A stretch of 64,000 nucleotides of DNA from Gnetum montanum (GCA_015680685.1 MNCI01033587.1:272164-336163), one strand, 5' to 3'; shown: positions 46,914 through 58,440, counted from the stretch's first letter. Numbers and translations: made by a program. Notes: a model not told the origin generated them from the sequence alone.

Positions 46914-47761
46914 TGATGAGATTTCATTTGGGGAAACTGTGATATTGCGTACGCGATATTGCATGCCCATATGCGATATCGCATCCTTTACTATGATATC
47001 GCGTACGCGATATCGCAGCCCACCGCCAGTCCTATAAATAAGAGGTGGCTCTCCCTTATTTCATACGATAGATTTAAACTGTAGCAAAGCTATGGCAGTT
47101 TTATCCCTCCAGAGATAGAATTATTTTCCAGTGTATGCCCGTAGTGTGGTGATTGTAATTATACGACATTCTTATTCGAGTGTGATGTACTTGGACACAC
47201 ATATGACCAGAAATAAAGATCGAGATTGCTTCATCATTGTAGCATTCATTTAGTTTAATTATTTAATTAATTGTTATTTACTACTTTCCTAGTTAATCTC
47301 TCTCACCCTTAAACTCACGTTAAAACATGGAATGAGTACAACTTAATTATGAGCATTTAAGTGTGACTACTTGGTAACCCAGTAGCATACCTATGATCTG
47401 TGCTTTGTAATCCTAGTGGTATTCGTGCATGAAGTCCAAGATGTGTACGGATAATCAAGGAATGGATGCTCATCGCACTTAGGCTAGATTAGATTCTCTT
47501 ACCCTTTCTCTCCTAACTTAGTTAATCTTACTTTCCACTACCTTTAGGAGTAGCATTAGATTAGAAACCCATCATACACCTCACTTTGGACTAAAGCATA
47601 CATGACAAACCTAATACTAGTCTAGGTGGGAAGACAATGAACTGTGACCTAAGGCTAACTATCTAGATTCCACAACTAGTCCATCTGTGGAGTTTGACCG
47701 AATTTCACGTGTAATCCTTCTATTCGTATGGTTGAGTGTTGGGATACCTCACCACTCATCA
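46914..47761 (+). repeat. Element C 5' LTR
   Basis: The U3 has a cluster of GATATCGC / GCGATATTGC words (46941-47020) including the perfect 20-bp palindrome GATATCGCGTACGCGATATC (46995-47014), then TATAAATA (47033-47040). AATAAAGAT lies near 47213 and the U5 end is GGATACCTCACCACTCATCA. Confidence 0.95.
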
Positions 47762-47781
47762 TTGGCTCCGTTGTCGGGGAC
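47762..47781 (+). other. Element C primer binding site, tRNA-Asp-like
   Basis: TTGGCTCCGTTGTCGGGGAC directly follows the LTR; it differs at only a few positions from TGGCGCCGTTGCCGGGGA. Confidence 0.85.
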
Positions 47782-47902
47782 GGTGCTAGTTATCTAGATT
47801 GGTTATATCATACAAGGTCACTGTAAAGGAATTAACGATATATATATTAGAAAGAAATAATTATAATAAGTCACATGTAATTTCACACACAACTTCACAA
47901 CC

Positions 47903-49833
47903 ATGCCTCTCCTACAAGATTATAACAATGCGACACTTAGTGAGGAAGTTCATTGGAGAACCAAAAAACTATATGACGATGAAGATTGGAGTATACAACC
48001 TGAAGTGGGGGTTTCTTATAGACATAAACAAAAGCAATGTCATCCCAACACACGAAGACATAACTTAAAAGATGATGATGAACCCCTATTGGCCACTACA
48101 AGCTTAATGCAAATACAAGAAGCTGTTCAAATCTCACATAGGCATCATAAAGAGAGTCGTCTACCCAGGCTCGATTTAAACAACTTTCCTAAATTTTTAG
48201 GAGGCAATGAATTAGATCCACATCAACTTTTACAAGCCTTCTATGATTCCTACACATGGAACAAAATTGATAATGGTTGGCAAAAGCTTAAGCTCTTTCT
48301 TATGACACTCATTGACCATGCAAAAGTATGGTATAGATCATTAAAACCAAATTCGATACGACATTGGTCAACAATGATAGAGGTATTTAACGAAAAATAT
48401 TAAACCTATGCAAGAGTGTTAGCCTTGAGGAAACAAATCCAAGGGTGGAAACAAGCACAACATGAACCCTTGGACATGGCCTTAGAAAGATATTATGTAC
48501 TATTAAACAACTGTCCAGGCCATGGGTTTTCTGAGGAAAGGCTAATGTACCATATCATTGATGGGCTTCGTGATGCAACAAGAGAGACCTTAGGAATGTA
48601 TGCCGAAGGTCAACTATATGAACTACGAACCCATCAAGTCCAAGAGATTATTAAGCGGGTAGCAAAATAAGAAGGAGAATTAGATAGATGAGAGAGTGTT
48701 GAAAAGCATCAACAGGACCAAAGTCTTAACTTAACAAAGGTCCATGATCATACAAAGGAGAAATCAACCAATCTCAAGGTGGAAACATCATCTTTGCCAA
48801 CACAACAAACATTAGAAGAAGACAAGGCAAATATCAATAAGATGTTGGAATGGATGTATCAAAAGTGTGGAGAATTTATCAGTCTTATTGGAGATAAAGT
48901 CTTGACAATCCAAGAAGCAGGACAAAACAATAGAAAATCATAAAGAAGGGATAAAGAAAATAAAAGCTCAATTGCCAATCATACGTATGAATGCAACATA
49001 TGCCTATATGATCACCCCAAAGGCCAATGCCCAATATTGTTACATTTACATGAGCATTGGGGAAACATGTTGCATCCAGAGTTCATACAGAGATACTGTG
49101 TTCAATCACAGTGGCAAAAATCCTAGTCATGGGGGAGACCACCACTAGACCGGAGGCATCCTTTGTATCATTTGAACCCAAATGCTTATCTTGTTCAACA
49201 TCCTATTTCTCCAACTGAGCCAACACACTTTATCTCACCACAGTACCATTCTCCTCAATACTATCAGCCCATGCCTTCAACACAACCACCACCTTGTGCA
49301 CCTTATACTATTCCTAACTTTCAACATTCTCATTTTTTCCTTCTTCTACATCACCACCAATTGTTCCTAAGGTGCCTGCACCATAGCAACAACCTTCGAA
49401 CACTACTTGTGCTCTTGTTTCCAACAGTAGTGAGAAACCTCCTCAACATCCAAAGCGCCCCTTCTTTAAACATGGCCGTCAGAAGGGACAACACAATTTC
49501 GAGGCCACTGCATCCTCCAACTCAGCACAAGTCCCATACTATGGTGCACCCTTATCTTCAAACCCAATGCCTCATGTAACTTCATCAAGGCCACCAACTC
49601 ACACTCCAACAACAACACAGCCCAATGAACACAGGAATGGAGAACGACAACATGATCCTTGCATACCATCTAATGGTCCCAAACATCATAGTGGGTCAAC
49701 TCATTATCTAGAACTACATCGTATAAATATCCCCACTATGATCATTATAATCAAGTGTGTGAAACTTGATGGGGTAAGTATGATCAGGCCCCAGTATTTC
49801 CCACATGCAAGGATCCCCGTCGTCATTTATTAA
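47903..49833 (+). pseudogene. Element C gag, nearly continuous but with stops
   Basis: One frame runs from ATG 47903 to about 49580, broken by stops at 48401, 48668 and near 48690, 48940 and 49120. Capsid blocks are 'DEPLLATTSL', 'DPHQLLQAFYDSYTW', 'WYRSLKPNSIRHWSTMIEVF', 'PLDMALERYYVLLNNCPGHG' and 'YHIIDGLRDATRETLG'. A zinc-knuckle-like 'CNICLYDHPKGQCP' sits at about 48990-49035 with C-x2-C-x3-H-x4-C spacing, one residue short of the usual knuckle, followed by a Pro/Tyr/His-rich tail. The stop in 'KY-TY' at 48401 is TAA where element B has CAA, a C-to-T change. It would form the particle. Confidence 0.85.
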
Positions 49834-51300
49834 TCCTTGCCATCCTCAACCATTTAGCTATGAGGGATACTCCCCATTCTAATAACAAGTAGTATTAATA
49901 AATATTTTTCAGTTTTCTTTAATTTTTCAAGTTTTTGTTTTCCAGTTTTTCATTTTTCAAATTTCTTGTTTTATCTTTTTATCTTTTTGTGTTTTTGTCT
50001 TTTTACATTTTTTGTAAGTAATCTCGTCTATGAATAAAACACTCATGTGGATTGTTGGTTGAGGTGTGTTCTATGTTATTAAGTCATGAGCAATCAATTA
50101 TTTGGAATAGTAAGCCCATTACACCCACTCATCCACTTTATAAATAAAAGGGTCTATTCAGGAGTACAGTGATATTCTTGAAATTCTTAAAACTTAAAAT
50201 TTAAAATTTAAAATTAATTTTGTGTTCATTGTAACCAGAATGAAGAAGGATGGACCAAGAGGGAATGATTAGGGTGTGACATCAAGGGAACTTGCGGATT
50301 CTCTTTAGTGATGTCTGTGGGAGTTATCATGCAATGTGGTTGTACTAAGATCCTTGTAGATCTAATGAAAATGGGAGTAAGAGTAATCAAATGGGCACTC
50401 AAAAATTAATGTTGTTCTAGGCGGTCCCATTGGAAAGACATGCACCCATGCCTAAAGGTTTTCACCTTCTTGGGATTTAGTAAGGTGAAATGGAAAAAAC
50501 AAAAAACAAAGAGAAAGAGAAAAAGAAAAAAGAAAGGAAGTGCCATAAAACAAAAAATCACTCCTCCCTTGAACAAAATGCCAAGTGATTGTACGCCTTG
50601 TTGTTATGGTGCTCTCATAGTTGCTCATCATGGGATAAAACAATGCGATGTCATTGATTAGAGGAATGGAATTTGTCCTGATCTTGGAACGACGGGTTAA
50701 TGACACCTTAATCATGCTTTACATGTAGGATTCACTGTGTCCTGGGTCAGTTACCTAATGTCCCAATCTCTATGATCCCTTTCTATAGTTTGCCTCATCT
50801 CACTGTTCGTGTAATTGTAGCTCGTGTCCCGTGTAGCATAGAATTTTCATCTCATTTCGATGATATTTACATGCGTGTGTTTTGTGGAATTAGTGCAGAT
50901 TACCTCTAACCCTTCTAGTGCCCACAGACACTTTAAGTGTGGTTACACAAGGGCATTATAGGCTGAAAATTTCTTTGGGGAGGACCCACTTTTGTAATTG
51001 TTTGTGATCTTCACTTATGCTATAGTGCTCACACCCATTTTCACCCTCAGCTTATTACTGATAACATCCTTTCCTTACTATTACCCGTATGAATTTCAAT
51101 GTTCCCATGTACCATTACATTCCCTTTTTCTTAACCACCCAAGTTTTTATTGATAAAATCCACACCATCATCATTAATTGTGCCTTTCGAATTAATGAAA
51201 TTTCCCTTGACCCCTTAATAATTTCCAATCTCTTCAATGTACAGCATTAATTTCAAGAAAATCCTTAAAAAATTTAGTATTTTCGTGGTGTCTCATGTCA
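49834..51300 (+). other. Element C spacer between gag and internal promoter
   Basis: It starts with a T-rich tract (49900-50040) parallel to the post-integrase tract of elements A and D. Then comes 'GGCGGTCCCATTGGAAAGACATG' with 'GCACCCATGCCTAAAGG' (50420-50455), whose complement is recognisable near 13000 in element A, and a purine run (50490-50540). The open frames at 50440-50715 are low-complexity. Pol is absent. Confidence 0.55.
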
Positions 51301-51304
51301 CTAG

Positions 51305-51372
51305 GGACATGATATCGCGTATGCGATATCGCATCCGACGTGATATCGCATTGCTGCAACCTATAAATAGGT
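51305..51372 (+). promoter_or_regulatory. Element C internal U3-like promoter block
   Basis: GATATCGCGTATGCGATATCGC (51311) and TGATATCGCA (51341) are followed by CTATAAATAGG (51361-51371). This is a compact copy of the U3 core of the element's own LTR: same palindromic words and same TATA box, a similar short distance upstream of it. It lies 3.5 kb from either LTR and 460 bp before the ORF2 ATG. Confidence 0.65.
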
Positions 51373-51769
51373 AACCCACCACAACACTTAGCATCATTCT
51401 TGCCATTCACAAAGGGGAGATTTTGAATTTTTTCTCTGCGAATTGCGATAGAGTGACCCTTTCTTTTCTCACTATATCTTGCTCGCTTGTACTCTGATTT
51501 TAATTCCATTTGAACCTGCTTGAACCCGGAGTGTTCAGCTTAGTCGTGGGGAAGGGACACTTGCTGAAAAGTGCCTAACTTTTTTGAAATTTATCATCGC
51601 CCAAAGGACATTTATAACACTTAGAATAATTGTGCCCAAAAATCATTTAATCCTTAGGTATACCAGGAAATTAAAATTGAAAAACCACTTAAGTAAAAGA
51701 GGACCCATTATTATAAACTTTCAGGAGAGATCACATGGAGATAAAATAAGATCATTAATTAAGGAAAGC

Positions 51770-51829
51770 AGTAAGGTATAACTCAATTTCAAAAACAACC
51801 TTATTAACACTTGACCCGTGTGATTGCAG
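51770..51829 (+). promoter_or_regulatory. Candidate short leader intron before ORF2
   Basis: GTAAGGTATAAC (51772) resembles a 5' splice site, and TGTGATTGCAG ends at 51829, directly before the ORF2 ATG. Element A has TTGACTATAG before its ORF2 ATG. Splicing is inferred. Confidence 0.3.
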
Positions 51830-54714
51830 ATGGCCCTGAAACGTGGACAACAAGAAGGTCCTACCCAAGGTGGAAGCAAACGATCTCAGAGAGGTGGAAG
51901 ACAAGGACCTGTTGGACAACATGTAGAATAGGAGGAGCAATCATTTAGCATTCATCAAGATGAACCTCCTACTGGATGGTCCAGGCAGGTAGAAGGAGCT
52001 GTTGCAGCACCTTAACCAGGACAACAACTCACGTTGCCCCAAGATTATGTTCAGGTCATCCATGAGAAGTCCACATTCACTATAGTGATTGTGAAATTGA
52101 ACTTTGAATCATTTGAAGAGTTCACTCCTGAGGCCATTAGGGATCAACTCAAAGGGTCTCCCTTATGGCCTATCCTCTCTGAAAGTGGTGCCTGGTAGCT
52201 AGGAAAGATGTACCAATTTTGGCACAATAAGGAGCAAGGCATCATTGTTAATATTTGTGGTGTGATAGTTGACTTCTCTACATAGGCCATTTCAAAAATG
52301 CTAAAACCTTCCGAATACAGGGCCCAAGGTTGCTTGGTTATCTTCCTGTTCAGACCTTGATGTGAGAAAGGAGTGGTTGGAGAAGGCTTATGGCAGAGAT
52401 AAAACATTTGGTGAGTTGATGACGGAAGAGAGGGTTTACTTCAAAATTGGAACATATAACCTCTTCCCCACAAAGGGCCTAAAAAGAATATTGACGTATG
52501 TAGCTAGAGGATGTGTAGTGTTGATGGGAAAGGTTAACGCTAACCTACTCCATCTATATTTGATGGAGATCCTGAGGTGGGTTGAAGAATGAAAGATAGG
52601 GAAGATGACATTGCCTTTCCCTTTTCTTATCAGAAATATTTGCCGATGTACTGGAATTCAGGGATACACCAATTATGTCCTCAAAAAAGCCCAAACTGCT
52701 TCATATGCTGAATTGCTAAAGGTGCCAGCTCCAAGAAAAAGCACTGGTGAAGAGCTAGGACTAGAGAAAGAAGAAGAACAGATGGCTGGACCAACTACAA
52801 TCCAACTTGCAGGACCTAGCCAACCTCCAGCCATGGGTTGCAGCCAACAACAAGAAGTAGGGCCTAGCATAGGCCAGGATTAGCTACCACTGTCACAAGA
52901 CTATAGACCATCGATGAGCCATCTTAGGGCCATTGCTGAGATGGTTAGTTGGGGAAGTCATGATGATGCAAACCTCTTCCACATCATCGATGATGCCATT
53001 CATCCTACGGTTTCATTGGATCACATAAGGGGGGAAGTATCCATTGACATAGGAGGAGAGGAAAATAGATGGTAACAACAGATCTCAGGAAACGCGACAT
53101 CTTTCTAGGTGTAGTTCGGGACTAGTGAAGGGGCCACCGTGGTGTTCATGCAACACTAGAATGCTGCGGGAACTGTTGAAGTGGTCACAAACCACATCAA
53201 AGAATCCTCTAATGTACTTGTTGTGCCACCGGTAGATCTCTCAGGAGCACAGGATGCTCAAAATTTGGCCAAAACCTCAATGACTCCTGCGAAACATGAG
53301 GATGTGCTTGATCAATTACTCCAAACAGGGAAAGTAATGACATCCCTGTTTTACATCCCTTAGGATGTTATAGCAATTCAATCAGACCTCATTTCCACAA
53401 AGGGGAAGCTGGTCTTAATAGAAGTAAGGGCCGAGCATGCTGAAGCTAAAGTGTAGAAACTACAAGAGCAGCTCGTGGCCTTACAAGCAACACAACGGGA
53501 TCCTCTGTAATTTGTTCCCGTAAACCAACTAGAAAATTTTAGAACGGAGCAACTAACCAAATTAATGGTGGAGAATAAAATGATGGCTGATGAAAAAAGA
53601 GAAGGCTTTTTGGGATGCCTCTGTAGCACAAGTGCAAACTCATGTGCATCTTAAGGCACTCAAAGCCTTACAGGAAGAAAAGAAGCAGCTGGTTGTAGAC
53701 AACCTTCAGTTGACCACTGTAGAAAAGCAAAAGAATGTTCTCAATAAACACTTTCATCAATTACAAGAATAATTCATCTGGGTCAATCGAGACGTAAGCC
53801 GTTTAGCCAGAGAAAATCAAACCCTCTCGATGGAGGAGGTATGTACCATTCATCAAAAGTCAGCAATTGAGATAAGCGCGTGGCAGAATGAGGCTAAACG
53901 ACATGAGAAGCTGAAGGAGAATTGCTGCGATTAGGTGGGGATGTATAAACAAGTCCTTGAAAAGGAGATCCATATGGATAAGGCCCAAATTAACACTATC
54001 AGTGCTCAAAACATTGACTGGTGGGCCATCTTGGAAACATATGTCTTTGCCCACCAAGTGGAAGTTAAAAGCTGATACCTACAGATTCAAGATTTGACAA
54101 AGTACATGGAGTTGGAAAATTTGAGATATGCCAACCTTGCCATGTTAATAGCAAGGCGCTCGAGGTCAGAGCTCGAGTAGCAGGTAGCAACCACCCACAT
54201 CAAATACGAAGTGGAATTTGTAGAACATAAGAAGCTGGTGGAGAAACTAGAAGTTGTAAATTTTGAAGTTGAGGTGGTAAAAGCCAACTACCAAGGATAG
54301 AAAGGTGTTGCAACAGACTTGGCTCGATGGCTAGCATATTTTCAGGAGTACAAGGATAAAGCCAGAGCCTATGAGGAGGAATTACGGGTGTTCAGGGCTT
54401 GGTATGTTAAGGCCAACCAAATGTTTCGACAACTACCCTATCCATGGGAGGTGCCGACTCCATCAAATGTTGGAACATTAGCATGGATGGCACAAGACCC
54501 TCAAACCAAAGAGGAGAAGCTCTAGGCCATAATTCAACGCCATCAAGCCTCAAAGCCTGGAGCACAAGAGAAAGGGAAAGCACCAATGAAGGAGCCACTG
54601 CCACCAGGAACTATAGGAGTTTCAAATTTTTGTAATAGTTGTAACATATTCTATGTGTTATGTCTTTATTTTTTTTCTTCTCACATTGCGGCATCATCCC
54701 ATTTTTCCATCTAA
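51830..54714 (+). pseudogene. Element C ORF2: coiled-coil protein, broken
   Basis: The ATG at 51830 opens a Gln/Gly/Arg-rich N-terminus (M-A-L-K-R-G-Q-Q). Frames shift near 52360 and 53590, and stops occur throughout. Visible blocks: 'ERVYFKIGTYNLFPTKG' (52430), 'LPFPFLIRNIC', a Pro/Gln-rich stretch (52720-52880), long heptads at 53390-53770 and 53800-54300, 'ENLRYANLAMLIARRSRSEL' (54120) and 'DPQTKEEKL' (54500). The family's M-M-stop end corresponds to about 54617, where the stop TGA reads GGA, so the frame runs on to 54714. The protein is shared with A and D. No signal peptide, transmembrane segment or catalytic motif was seen; function unknown. Confidence 0.75.
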
Positions 54715-54771
54715 TAATCCCATACCTATCCATTGTGTAATCACTATAACTCGAGGATGAGTTTTTATTCA

Positions 54772-54783
54772 GTCATGGGGGTA
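54772..54783 (+). other. Element C polypurine tract
   Basis: GTCATGGGGGTA directly precedes the 3' LTR, matching the G-run of element A at the same junction. Confidence 0.7.
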
Positions 54784-55631
54784 TGATGAGACGTCATTTG
54801 GGGCAACCATGATATCGTGTACGCGATATTGCATGCCCAGACACGATATTGCGTCCTTTACTGGGATATCGCATACGTGATATCGTAGCCTGTCACTAGT
54901 CCTATAAATAAGAGGCGGCTCTCCCTTGTTTCATACAATAGATTTAGACTGTAGCAAAGCTCTGGCAGTTTTATCCCTCCAGAGATAGAATTATTTTCCA
55001 GTGTATGCATGTAGTGTGATGATTGTAATTTTACGACATCCTTATTCAAGTGTGATGTACTTGGACATGCACATGATCAGAAATAAAGATCAAGATTACT
55101 TCATCATTGTAGCATTCACTTAGTTTAATTATTTAATTAATTGTTATTTAGTGCTTTCCTAGTTAATCTCCCTCACCCTTAAACTCACGTTAAAATGCGG
55201 AATGAGTACGACTTGATTACGAGCATTTAAGTGTGACTACTTGGTAACCCAGTAGTGTACCTAGGATCTATACTTAGTAATCCTAGTGTTATTCATGCAC
55301 AAAGTCCAAGATGTGTATGGATAATCAAGGAACGGATGCTTATGACACTTAGGCTAGATTAGATTCTCTTACCCTTTCTCTCCTAGCTTAGTTAATCTTA
55401 CTTTCCACTACCTTTAGAAGTAGAATTAGATTAGAAACCCATCATACACCTCACTCTAGACTAAACCATACGTGACAAACCTAATAATAGTCTAGTTGGG
55501 AAGACAGCAAACTATGACCTAAGGCTAACTGTCTAGATGCCACAACTAGTCCATCTGCGGAGTTCGACCGGATCGCATGTGTAATGCTCGGATTCATATG
55601 GTTGACTATTGGGGTACCTCGCCACTCATCA
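54784..55631 (+). repeat. Element C 3' LTR
   Basis: It has the same length as the 5' LTR. The GATATCG cluster is at 54811-54890 and TATAAATA at 54903-54910. Several differences from the 5' copy are C/T or G/A changes inside CG pairs (for example GATATCGTGTACGCGATATT), typical of methylation decay. Confidence 0.95.
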
Positions 55632-55636
55632 ATAGG

Positions 55637-56330
55637 TGAGCATAAATAGAATTTGGTGATTTGCGTTGTAGAAGGTAGTGTAATAGAAACATAGGGCATG
55701 CAATAGCTAGGTATGCTAATTACATTGGGATATTTGAACCATGGTTTTAAGCAAATAGATGCAAGATTTATTGGTTAACTTAGATTAATCATTGGATTGT
55801 AGGTAGTATGAAGATAAAAATGACTATATGATTTGGTATTGATTAAGAAATTTGGATAGTACTTTACTCTTGAATTAAGGTCGATTATTAATGACAATGT
55901 GGAGGGGGATATCAAAGTGAGTGATTATATGATCTAAAATGAAATGATAAGTATACTTTAACGTTGCAAATTTTAAAGGAATAGCTTCAACATAGTTAAT
56001 AAAATATTCAGTAGCTATCAAAATGAATTAAGGACTATCAGAAGGTGGAGAATTAATAGAGCCTTTGAGATTTAGCCCTACTTCTAAAAGGACCATATAA
56101 TTTTAGAAGTCCTAAGCTCTATAGATGATACATAAATAAGTAGAGCATGAGATTAACATGTATTATAAATTTTGATTATCATAATGTGTATCCCTTGATA
56201 TCATAGACCACCAATAATAAAATGAAATGATATAAGCTATGAGAGACTATGAGTCTAAGTGACCACCACATACACTGGAATGAATCTATTCTAAAACATT
56301 TTGTGCTTTTTCATTACTTAGCAAATGTAG
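55637..56330 (-). pseudogene. Tat-2 integrase core (5' side of element C)
   Basis: The minus strand reads 'ATEYFINYVEAIPL' (near 56000), 'IITHFDIPLHIVINN' where D-N-G-P is expected, 'YYLQSND' and 'KLTNKS'. These are the catalytic-core landmarks of Tat integrase with the D-N-G motif and the Glu lost. Its frame stops exactly at the ATAGG duplication of element C and resumes at 46908. Confidence 0.8.
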
Positions 56331-56699
56331 AAGAATGCCTAATGCAAAAATATGACATAAAATATTAGGATTAATAATATAGAAATGTTTAGAATACTTA
56401 TGGAGAGCATTCTTTTGTAAATAATATAGATTTTTATGAGTTTCTCCAAATTTCAAGTATTGTATAATATTTTAGTTTTGTTCATCTTATTTTAAGTTAA
56501 GTAATTCAATACATTGTGTATTTGGTTGAGTGATGGATGTATCTTACATTAAGTGCGATAAATAATATTTAAGAAAAGAAAGATCAATAAGAAGAGCAAA
56601 AGTGAATGAATGAGCATTTTCCAATGGATGAATATGTGTGAGTATATATTCATTAAATTAAGCAAAAAAAATTTCCCTAAGTCTAAATAAGGCTAAAGG

Positions 56700-56990
56700 T
56701 GTTTATGCCTATAATCATATCTATTATTTACTTAGTGTACAACCAATTGAAGTCACCATGTGATAAGCCTCTTAAGTCCATGTTGGAGTGCTAAGAGAAA
56801 ATCTTGATTAATATCCTTACATTTTTTCATATTATTAGTTTATGAAAAATTAAACTTGTAAGTTTGATAAATATAATCCATTCCTTGATGATGACATACA
56901 GAAGCTATTCTAGAACATTGAGCTATGTGAGAACCATCAAAGTACAAGTGCGAATCAAAATCCTTATGTGTCAATGTCATGGGTGAGGAA
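56700..56990 (-). pseudogene. Tat-2 second (archaeal-type) RNase H
   Basis: The minus strand shows 'HLYFDGSHIAQ', 'YKFNFS' with T-N-N after a stop, 'DFLLALQHGLKRL' and 'LQLVVH', parallel to F-D-G-S, F-x-x-T-N-N, L-I-x-G-L-E-x-A and S-x-L-V-V-x-Q of the extra RNase H of Tat elements. This confirms the Tat assignment of this second pol. Confidence 0.65.
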
Positions 56991-57049
56991 GAAATTATCT
57001 CTTTCTTTCTTACATAGTTTCTTGGGTCAAGGTTGGATAGTTACAATGG

Positions 57050-57500
57050 ATTTTTTAGATGGTGGGGTTAATGTAAGAAAGTCCACTATGAATGTTTTCT
57101 TAATAGAGTGTTGGAGAAGCTAGGATAAATCAAATTTACTTAGAATTATTTTCCATGTTATCACGTAGTTGTTCTTATAATGATTGGTTGCAATAGATCA
57201 TAAGACTTTATGTTGGAAAATGAAATGAATCTTTAGCCCCAATAAGTAGTGGTGCCATTTCCTAATGGCAAAGACAAGGCCTAAGAAAGATTTCTTGATA
57301 TCTATGTAGCATGTTTACAATTAGAGAAGAGATGTTAGATGTAATAGATACTCAGATTGATGCCATATTTACACCATTTGATAAAGCATAACCATAATAG
57401 AGAGATTAGACATAGAAAGATAAAGGTAAAAAGGAAGATTGAATTGAAGGAAAGGAATGACATGAAGGTTGCTAAGGGAATTCTTGATTGTGTTTAACAC
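57050..57500 (-). pseudogene. Tat-2 first RNase H
   Basis: The minus strand shows 'LVFAIRKWHHYLLGLKIHF' and 'LLQHSIKKTFIVDFL', the late part of the gypsy RNase H (A-V-x-K-L-R-H-Y-L-L ... V-K-G-Q-A-L-A-D-F-L). Earlier motifs are unclear because of frame changes. Confidence 0.6.
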
Positions 57501-57559
57501 CTCTTAACAGTTCAAGTTCCAATTAAAAGTTATAGATGTTTTAAGAAGGTGAGAAATGG

Positions 57560-58440
57560 GATGAAATTGTTTAGCAAGATCAAATATGAAATGACAAATG
57601 GATTAGATTCTACCTTGCAATATGCACATGTCTTTAAGACACTTAGGTGTTGGAAGGTTCATAATTACTTTAAATTTATCTAGAGCTACCACATTATTAT
57701 TACTTGAAATAATAAATCCTAGAAATTTGCCTATTTCTATGTCAAAGGTGTACTTTTTAATATTTATATAGAGATTGTATTTGTTGCATCAAGCCAAGAC
57801 TATGTCTACATCATTGGAGTGATTAGTTGCAATGATAAACTTGAAATTTAGATCATCCACATAATCATTGACAATTTTAAATATCTTGTCACTAAAATGA
57901 AAATCATAGATTCCTAATATGTTGCTCTGGTATTCTTAGGTCCAAAAGGATTTTTTTTATAGCAAAACGTTTCCCATGATGTCATGAAAGTTATGAAGCA
58001 TTGATGTTTAAGATCAATTTGAATTTAATTGTAATCCAAGAAACCATCCATAAAACTAAGTAAAGAATGATCTACCATTATGTTAATAGGTTGATTGATG
58101 TTGGATAATGAAATATCATCTTTGAATATAAATTTCTTGAGATCACAAAAATAGATGCAAATTCTGATGACTTCATTTCTCTTAGGCATGAGTACCATAT
58201 TGGATACCTCATTATAGTAGCCTATGAGACATATAAATATAACATTATAAAGTATTTTGGTCTCATCTTTAATGACTGAGGATAAGTCAAGGATAATCTT
58301 TCACAATTTCTACTTCAAAGCTTGGAACCATCCTTAAATATGATGTTGTATTGGATGAGAATGAGGTCCAAAGCTAACATGCCATCATATCCCCATGCAA
58401 AGAAGATAGATTTTTTTTAAGTTTTTCTAGAATGGATTCT
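57560..58440 (-). pseudogene. Tat-2 reverse transcriptase, broken
   Basis: The minus strand reads 'FAWGYDGMLALDLILIQYN' at the start (58430), then 'NINQPINIMVDHSLLSFMDG' (near 58080) and 'MTSWETFCYKKNPFGPKNT' (near 57960). The order and sequence match the Tat-1 RT at 5340-5830. Stops interrupt it and the Y-V-D-D box is not intact. Confidence 0.78.

Larger units (their letters stand above)
46914..55631 (+). mobile_element. Athila-like element C, non-autonomous (gag + ORF2, no pol), plus strand
   Basis: LTRs are both 848 bp with TGATGAG...CTCATCA ends and perfect ATAGG duplications (46909-46913; 55632-55636). The order is 5' LTR, tRNA-Asp-like primer site, gag, T-rich spacer, internal promoter-like block, ORF2, polypurine tract, 3' LTR. 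No protease, RT, RNase H or integrase is readable in the 8.7 kb. It would need pol from a relative such as element A. It is probably the youngest insertion here, since both LTRs have the same length and remain very similar. Confidence 0.93.
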
